This document shows positions 59,524 through 64,000 of a stretch of 64,000 nucleotides of DNA, piece by piece. A model generated the notes under the pieces. The model saw only the letters and a list, made by a program, of their open reading frames with translations. It was not told where the DNA came from and made no database searches. The stretch lies in contig JAFLEI010000033.1 in the NCBI GenBank assembly GCA_017301975.1, forward strand, positions 1-64,000, in the 5' to 3' direction. Position numbers and translations under genes: made by a program. This DNA comes from Verrucomicrobiota bacterium. Lineage in GTDB: Bacteria; Verrucomicrobiota; Verrucomicrobiia; Verrucomicrobiales; Verrucomicrobiaceae. Numbering within the stretch: position 1 is the first letter of the stretch; each line of letters starts with the position of its first letter.

Positions 59524-60555
59524 ATGACCGCAACTGAGCAACCCATCCGCATCGGCATCATCGGCGCCGGTGGCATCGTCAAATCCCGCCACATGCCCGG
59601 CCTGCGGGCGATCCCGAATGTGCAGATCACCCAGGTGACGAACCGATCTCTGGCCAGCTCTGAGGCCTTTTGCCGTGAGTTTGCGCCGGAAGCGAAGGCG
59701 GTGGAGCGCTGGGAGGAGCTGGCGTCGAGCCCCGAAGTGGATGTGGTCTGGATCGGCACGCACCCCTACATGCATGCGGAGATGACCTGCTACGCGCTGC
59801 AGCACGGGAAGCACGTCTTCACGCAGGCACGCATGGCGGCCTCCGTGCCGGAGGCAAACCAGATGTGGGAGGCGTCCATGCGCTATCCTGAACTCGTCAC
59901 CGCGATCTGTCCGGCGCCGCAGGGCATGCATGGCGGCGAGCTGGTGAAGAAGCTGCTCGCGGAAGGGGCCATCGGCACGCCGCACCAGGTGCTGCTGCAC
60001 AGCTTCAATGATGCCTGGCTGGATGCCACCAAGCCCGCGCACTGGCGGCAGCAGTCGGAGCTGAGCGGCATTCAAATCCTCACGCTGGGCATCTACACCG
60101 AGGTGCTGCAGCATTGGCTGGGGCACATCGTCGAGGTGGAAGCACGGGGCAATGTGGTGATCCCGGAACGTGCGGGCGTGGAGGTGGACATTCCTGATTT
60201 CGTCAACGTGATGGCCAAATTCCGCAGCGGCATCGAGGCCACGATGCTCTTCAGCGGCGTGGCCGCGCATGCGCCGACGGACAAGCTGTGGATCTTCGGC
60301 TCCGAAGGCACGCTGAGCTATGACTTCGCCACGGATGACCTTCAGGTGGGCAAACGCGGCGGGAAGATGGAATCCGCAGCGGTTCCCAACGAGCTGCAGC
60401 GAAGCTGGACGGTGGAGCGCGATTTCATCGCGGCGGTGCGTGATCCGAAAGCTCCGCGACCACGGCCGGATTTCGGCGAAGGGATGAACTACATGCGCGT
60501 GGTGCAGGCTGTGTGGCAGGCGATGGACAGTCAGGCGGCGGTGCGGGTGGTGTAA
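59524..60555 (+). CDS. Gfo/Idh/MocA-family protein lacking the EKP lysine
   Basis: From ATG 59524 it is 343 residues, cytoplasmic. The Rossmann domain begins IRIGIIGAGGIVKSRHMPGL. The usual EKPxA motif, whose Lys takes part in catalysis, is replaced by HVFTQARMAASVPEANQM, with Arg at or near the Lys position. The C-terminal domain is present (LGIYTEVLQHWLG, LWIFGSEGTLSYDF). It may be an atypical or inactive oxidoreductase, or bind a cofactor as a regulator. The start is 46 bases from that of the MOSC gene, facing away from it. Confidence 0.88.
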   Translation: MTATEQPIRIGIIGAGGIVKSRHMPGLRAIPNVQITQVTNRSLASSEAFCREFAPEAKAVERWEELASSPEVDVVWIGTHPYMHAEMTCYALQHGKHVFTQARMAASVPEANQMWEASMRYPELVTAICPAPQGMHGGELVKKLLAEGAIGTPHQVLLHSFNDAWLDATKPAHWRQQSELSGIQILTLGIYTEVLQHWLGHIVEVEARGNVVIPERAGVEVDIPDFVNVMAKFRSGIEATMLFSGVAAHAPTDKLWIFGSEGTLSYDFATDDLQVGKRGGKMESAAVPNELQRSWTVERDFIAAVRDPKAPRPRPDFGEGMNYMRVVQAVWQAMDSQAAVRVV

Positions 60556-60639
60556 CCACGGACAGTCGAAAATGAGTCTGAAAGAACAGGCCTGCTTTCC
60601 AAGCAGAGAATCAGGCGTGGCGCTTCATGCTGGGACGTA

Positions 60640-60668
60640 GGATGGACGTGGCGACAGCCCGTCCGTCC
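60640..60668 (-). repeat. Dispersed repeat block (inverted partner of 7544-7574)
   Basis: Reading GGATGGACGTGGCGACAGCC and onward, this is nearly the reverse complement of 7544-7574. It sits 87 bases before copy C, so the full repeat may span both. Confidence 0.6.
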
Positions 60669-60754
60669 ATGAGCGCGAGGCAAACGTCTTGAGCTCGCGA
60701 GCGTCGGGCAGCCTTGAGCGTACCCAAGCGCTGTGGCGTACGAACGTCCTCGCA

Positions 60755-60823
60755 GTCGGGCGGTTTGGCGAAAAGGGCGATGGAGCATGGGCAGCCCTCG
60801 ACGCCAAACACGGCCGACCTACG
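60755..60823. repeat. Inverted-repeat element, copy C
   Basis: The left arm GTCGGGCGGTTTGGCG is at 60755-60770 and the right arm, starting CGCCAAACACGGCCGAC, is at 60802-60823. With the 14 bases before it, this copy shares 30 unbroken bases with copy B. Confidence 0.88.
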
Positions 60824-60887
60824 TTTCAGAAAGCCGCATGCCCTCTCAGCGAACAGACCTGTTTTCTATTGAGCATGGTATAACCCC

Positions 60888-62198
60888 TCACGCCATGCGG
60901 CGGCGGCCCACGGCGAGGGCGCCGTTTACGACGTGCAGCAGGCCTTCGACCTGGTAGGGCTTTGGCAGCGCGGCGGCGAAGCCGTAGGCGGCGCAGTCTT
61001 TCATCACGGCATCATCCCGGTAGCCGGAGGAGACGATGGCGAGGATCTGGGGATCGAGACGACGGAGATAAAGCATGGTTTCCCGGCCGCACATGCCATC
61101 GGGGATGGTGAGATCGAGAATGGCGAGATCGTAGGGACGGCCCTGCTGCATGGCCTCCTGATACAGGCGGACAGTTTCCTTGCCGTCGCCGGTCTCGACG
61201 ACTTCAAAGGACGCTTTTTCCAAGGCACGGCGCATCAGATCGCGCACCATGAGGTCATCTTCCAGAAGGAGGATGCGCCCGGCGCTGGGTTTGGCGACGG
61301 GCAGCGGGCGGCTGGGAGTGTGCGTCCCGGGAATGAGCGCCGCCTCGATCATGCGACGCATGTCCCCCATGGACTGGTAGCGGTGCTCACGATCCGTCAT
61401 GAGCGCCCGGATGATGATGGCATCGAAACGGGGATCGAGACCGTGCAGCAGCGATGAAGGCGGCTGCCAGGAGCCGCGTGGCAGCGCCCCGGTGAGCATC
61501 TGATACATCAGCACGCCGAAGGCATAGATGTCGGCCCGGTGATCGACGTCCCGGTGGGCATTGAACTGCTCCGGTGCGGCGTATTCGGGCGTGCCCATGA
61601 CCATGTGGGTTTCGGTGGCCATCGAGGGCGCACGCATGACGTCCTTGGCGAGACCGAAGTCGGTGATCTTCACCTCCCCTTGGCGGGTGAGCATGATGTT
61701 GGCGGGCTTGATGTCGCGATGGACGATGCCTTTGGAGTGGGCGTATTCGAGTCCGGCGCAGATCTGCGGAAGTAGCTGCAACGCGAGTTCGCGCGTCATG
61801 CGCCCGGTGCGCATGATTTCACCGAGGTCCGTGCCATCGACGAACTCCATGACGAAGAACAGGAACTCCGTGCCGATGTGGCCGTAGTCATAGATGGCGA
61901 CGATGTTCGGGTGATTGAGCGTGGCCATGGCCCGCGCCTCGCGGCGGAAGCGGTCTTCAAAGGCGAAGTCATACCCGTCGGTCACCCGCAGCACCTTGAT
62001 AGCCACGGGCCGGCCGAGGCTGAGCTGCGTGCCGCGATACACCGTGCCCATGCCGCCGATGCCCACCTGCGCCTGCACCGAATAACGCCCAAAGGGCATC
62101 ATGGCGGAGAGCTCCTGCGACGAAGGTGGCGCGGAACGAGTCACGAGAGGAGCGGCGGTGCTGCTGGTAAGTCGCATCAGAGAGGTACTGTGGCACAC
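60888..62198 (-). CDS. Ser/Thr protein kinase fused to a response-regulator receiver domain
   Basis: The 436-residue protein (ATG 62198; ATG 62177 is an alternative) has a Hanks-type kinase at about 37-290: glycine loop VGIGGMGTVYRG, VAIK with K68, catalytic HRDIKPAN (D162) and DFG D180, then GTPEYAAPEQF. A receiver domain follows at about 307-430: acidic LLEDD, phosphoacceptor D362 in LAILDLTIPD, SSG and K413 in LPKPYQ. There is no membrane helix or PASTA repeat, so it is a soluble enzyme. The fusion joins Ser/Thr kinase and two-component signalling in one chain, where the receiver could gate the kinase. No histidine kinase is next to it. Confidence 0.93.
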   Translation of the reverse strand: MCHSTSLMRLTSSTAAPLVTRSAPPSSQELSAMMPFGRYSVQAQVGIGGMGTVYRGTQLSLGRPVAIKVLRVTDGYDFAFEDRFRREARAMATLNHPNIVAIYDYGHIGTEFLFFVMEFVDGTDLGEIMRTGRMTRELALQLLPQICAGLEYAHSKGIVHRDIKPANIMLTRQGEVKITDFGLAKDVMRAPSMATETHMVMGTPEYAAPEQFNAHRDVDHRADIYAFGVLMYQMLTGALPRGSWQPPSSLLHGLDPRFDAIIIRALMTDREHRYQSMGDMRRMIEAALIPGTHTPSRPLPVAKPSAGRILLLEDDLMVRDLMRRALEKASFEVVETGDGKETVRLYQEAMQQGRPYDLAILDLTIPDGMCGRETMLYLRRLDPQILAIVSSGYRDDAVMKDCAAYGFAAALPKPYQVEGLLHVVNGALAVGRRRMA

Positions 62199-62251
62199 CT
62201 GCCCCCGGGAGCAACAACCTTAAACCTTAGAGTATATTTAGGCGTTCCGTT

Positions 62252-63412
62252 TCAAGCCGTGGCGGGCTTGCTCGCGGCGGCCAGTTTGCGCGTGTAGATG
62301 AACGCGCCAATGGCCAGCACCAGCATCGCGATTCCCAGCAACGGACGGACAAAGATCCAGGCGATGGCGATCACCAGGAAGGAAATGGCGAAGGCGAGGG
62401 CAAAGGAGATCAGGCCGGTGCCCATGCCGATGATGTTCCCGATGAAGGGGACCACGCTGCCCAGCACGCTGAGCGGCTTCATGATGGCCATGAAGCCAAA
62501 GGCCATGAAGAGGAAACCCAGAAAGCGCACCAGCCAGGTGATCATCGAATTCGCAGTCGCCGCGTTTTTAAACATCGTTTCAGCACTGACGGCACCGTCT
62601 TCAATAAAGCCGATCGCATCGCCGGCCTTGGTCTGATAGGGCTCAAAAGTCTCATCAATCTGAGCGGCCAGGATGCTGAAGACGCCCGGCTTCACGATCT
62701 CAAAGGAGACGCGCACATCACCGATCATGGGTTCTTTGGGGTTGGCACCGATGTAAAAGGCGCCGTCTTTGATTTTCGTACCCGCCTTGAGATCGGCAGG
62801 CAGTCTGGCGAGATCCGCATCTGTGACCGCATTCTTGACCGGATTGCCCATCCGCTTCACGAAGCCCTCCGGCACCTTGAACGCCCCCAAGGTGACCTCC
62901 TGGGCGCTGATGTTCTCGTTGGTGGGAATGAAGTCGCCCTTGTTGGCATGATCGTCGGGTTTTTTGAACTCGGAGGAATCGACCGGGGCGTCCACCCATT
63001 TTTTCTCGTAGGTGTAGGTGGTGGTGGTTTCCTCACCGCCGCCGACTTTTTGCTTGGTCTCCGACTTCTGGTTTTCCACCCACTGATAAATTTCCTCGGT
63101 GCGGACAATTCGGAGAGCCGGCACGCTGATGCCGTAGTGCGTGTCCTCCACCATGCCGGTGGCTTTGACGTCACCGGTCACATGCACCAGTTTTTTGTCG
63201 TTGGCGGGGTCCACTTTGTCCGGGGCAATGTCCACAACGGAAGCGGCGCCTTCCTTGAGGCTGTTGGCGGTGGTGACGGCGCGATCTTCGTTCCACCAGA
63301 GCGCAATGATCGTCAGGGGAATGATGATGATGCCGAACAAGATGCCCTTGATCGATGCGCCAATGCGGCTGAACCAGTTTTGTGAAGTCACTTCAGTATA
63401 GGAGTCTGCCAT
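62252..63412 (-). CDS. TMEM43-family membrane protein
   Basis: From ATG 63412 it is 386 residues. One membrane helix lies near the N-terminus (GILFGIIIIPLTIIALWW), then a large extracytoplasmic domain (RAVTTANSLKEGAASVVDI, YEKKWVDAPVDSSEFK, NISAQEVTLGAFKVPEGFV). Three or four membrane helices follow at the C-terminus (MITWLVRFLGFLFMAFGFMAIM, FALAFAISFLVIAIAWIFV, LLGIAMLVLAIGAFIY). This layout is that of the TMEM43/LUMA family, known from animals and many bacteria; the bacterial function is unknown. The frame continues to 63508 without support. Confidence 0.92.
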   Translation of the reverse strand: MADSYTEVTSQNWFSRIGASIKGILFGIIIIPLTIIALWWNEDRAVTTANSLKEGAASVVDIAPDKVDPANDKKLVHVTGDVKATGMVEDTHYGISVPALRIVRTEEIYQWVENQKSETKQKVGGGEETTTTYTYEKKWVDAPVDSSEFKKPDDHANKGDFIPTNENISAQEVTLGAFKVPEGFVKRMGNPVKNAVTDADLARLPADLKAGTKIKDGAFYIGANPKEPMIGDVRVSFEIVKPGVFSILAAQIDETFEPYQTKAGDAIGFIEDGAVSAETMFKNAATANSMITWLVRFLGFLFMAFGFMAIMKPLSVLGSVVPFIGNIIGMGTGLISFALAFAISFLVIAIAWIFVRPLLGIAMLVLAIGAFIYTRKLAAASKPATA

Positions 63413-63552
63413 GGGATAAGATTGGGTTGTTCGGTGCAAATTGGAGCGGAAAACAGGTCCGGCTTCCAGTTTTTTTCTGTCACACGAAAATACCGAAACC
63501 GGTGACAAGGCGGCAAGAAACCGCCGCTGCTTCGTTTGTTAGTCTCTTCCAC

Positions 63553-64000
63553 ATGAACATGCGCCTCCTCCTTCTCCTGCTCGGCAGTTCCGCGCTCGCC
63601 GCCGATCCGAACGTCAAACCTGACGACGTGGCCGGCAATGAGGCGGTGAAGAAGATCATGGAAACGCGCGCGGGACGCGGGGTGATGCGGGACGACACGC
63701 CGCCGACGCCGCCTGAAGAGGCGCTGAAGAAATTCAAAACGCGCAGCGATGTGGCGATCGACCTCATGGCCGCCGAGCCAGTGGTGGAGCAGCCGCTTTA
63801 TGCGAGCTGGGATTCCAAAGGCCGCATGTGGGTGGTGCAGTACCGCCAGTATCAGTTTCCCGCCGGGCTCAAAATCATCAGCTACGACCAGCATCTGCGC
63901 GCGAAGTTTGACAAGGTGCCGCTGCCTCCGCCACGGGGTGAAAAGGGGGCCGACAAGATCACCGTCTTTGAAGACACCGATGGCGACGGCTTTTTCGACA
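63553..64000 (+). CDS. PVC-type dehydrogenase protein (3' partial)
   Basis: ATG 63553 opens a frame that runs off the right edge, 149 residues visible. A signal peptide (MRLLLLLLGSSALAA) is followed by DPNVKPDDVAGNEAVKKIM and a segment starting LMAAEPVVEQPLYASWDSKGRMWVVQYRQYQFPAGLKII, then ITVFEDTDGDGFFD. This is the N-terminal beta-propeller of the same broad class as the protein at 43752, namely PVC-type membrane-bound dehydrogenases that usually also carry a CxxCH heme site further on. The heme part is outside the window. It is divergent from the TMEM43 gene. Confidence 0.88.
   Translation, partial: MNMRLLLLLLGSSALAADPNVKPDDVAGNEAVKKIMETRAGRGVMRDDTPPTPPEEALKKFKTRSDVAIDLMAAEPVVEQPLYASWDSKGRMWVVQYRQYQFPAGLKIISYDQHLRAKFDKVPLPPPRGEKGADKITVFEDTDGDGFFD

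Larger units (their letters stand above)
60556..60887. other. 332-bp convergent intergenic region with repeats, no gene seen
   Basis: The region lies between the Gfo/Idh gene and the kinase-REC gene, which face each other. It holds the inverted copy of the block from 7544 and copy C of the inverted-repeat family. Frames in it are arginine- and proline-rich and repeat-derived. Confidence 0.7.

Noticed and set aside
60531..60811. Several minus-strand frames in the 60.6 kb gap
   Set aside because: They come from the repeat block and copy C and differ only by frame, so they are not taken as genes.
1..64000. tRNA, rRNA, riboswitch, IS element or prophage
   Set aside because: Reading the intergenic regions showed no cloverleaf, conserved riboswitch core, transposase or phage gene; most gaps are too short. 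A tRNAscan and Rfam search could still find a short one.

Overview
The window looks like a chromosomal segment of a Verrucomicrobiota bacterium, probably Verrucomicrobiaceae (relatives of Prosthecobacter or Verrucomicrobium). This rests on gene content, not on a marker gene, because no rRNA or tRNA is visible. The pointers are a PEP-CTERM protein with autotransporter-associated beta-strand repeats, two PVC-type dehydrogenase/cytochrome proteins (one cut by the right edge), an exported sulfatase, a Tat-exported Gfo/Idh/MocA protein, a MoxR/DUF58/VWA/ABC operon and a TMEM43-family protein. The DNA is GC-rich, so reverse frames hold long spurious reading frames. I see no phage, IS element, CRISPR array or integron.

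Layout. 1-5.6 kb: the tail of a large surface protein, then pyruvate carboxylase. 5.7-9.2 kb: a kinase-like gene interrupted by an in-frame amber codon, a CarF/PEDS1-type plasmalogen desaturase, a GreA/B-like protein, and a type II/IV pseudopilin preceded by a duplicated promoter-plus-start segment. 9.2-15.6 kb: a six-gene minus-strand run (sulfatase, beta-lactamase/NamZ fusion, small protein, sugar-binding lipoprotein, two secreted proteins) that reads like an envelope or polysaccharide scavenging unit. 15.6-26.2 kb: a repeat lipoprotein, a cyclic-nucleotide-binding protein, rlmN, an AraC regulator, an FmdB zinc ribbon, a large disordered secreted protein, YqgE and an oxidoreductase. 26.3-42.2 kb: a tightly packed minus-strand operon of two VWA membrane proteins, DUF58, two paralogous ABC permeases, an ABC ATPase, a membrane protein and MoxR, with a coiled-coil membrane protein and recD2 upstream. 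42.2-51.5 kb: an acetyltransferase, a PAS-AraC regulator divergent from a PVC cytochrome, a YbhGFS-like exporter, an amidohydrolase and a nucleotidyltransferase pair. 51.6-64 kb: lipoamide dehydrogenase, an HtrA-like protease followed by a pseudoprotease paralogue, a VapBC-like pair, aminopeptidase P with RsmE, a MOSC/MobA pair, a Gfo/Idh protein, a Ser/Thr kinase fused to a response-regulator receiver, TMEM43 and the start of a second PVC protein.

Two genome-architecture patterns stand out. Each of the seven convergent gene junctions longer than about 50 bp contains palindromic or repeated DNA: three copies of one inverted-repeat family, and short hairpins that mostly have a three-base loop. 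Shorter convergent junctions have none. Separately, two neighbouring starts (8172 and 8378) sit six bases downstream of a repeated TTGACC...TAARCT promoter with no Shine-Dalgarno sequence, which suggests leaderless transcripts. The strongest candidate for a poorly described functional system is the MoxR/VWA/DUF58/ABC operon.
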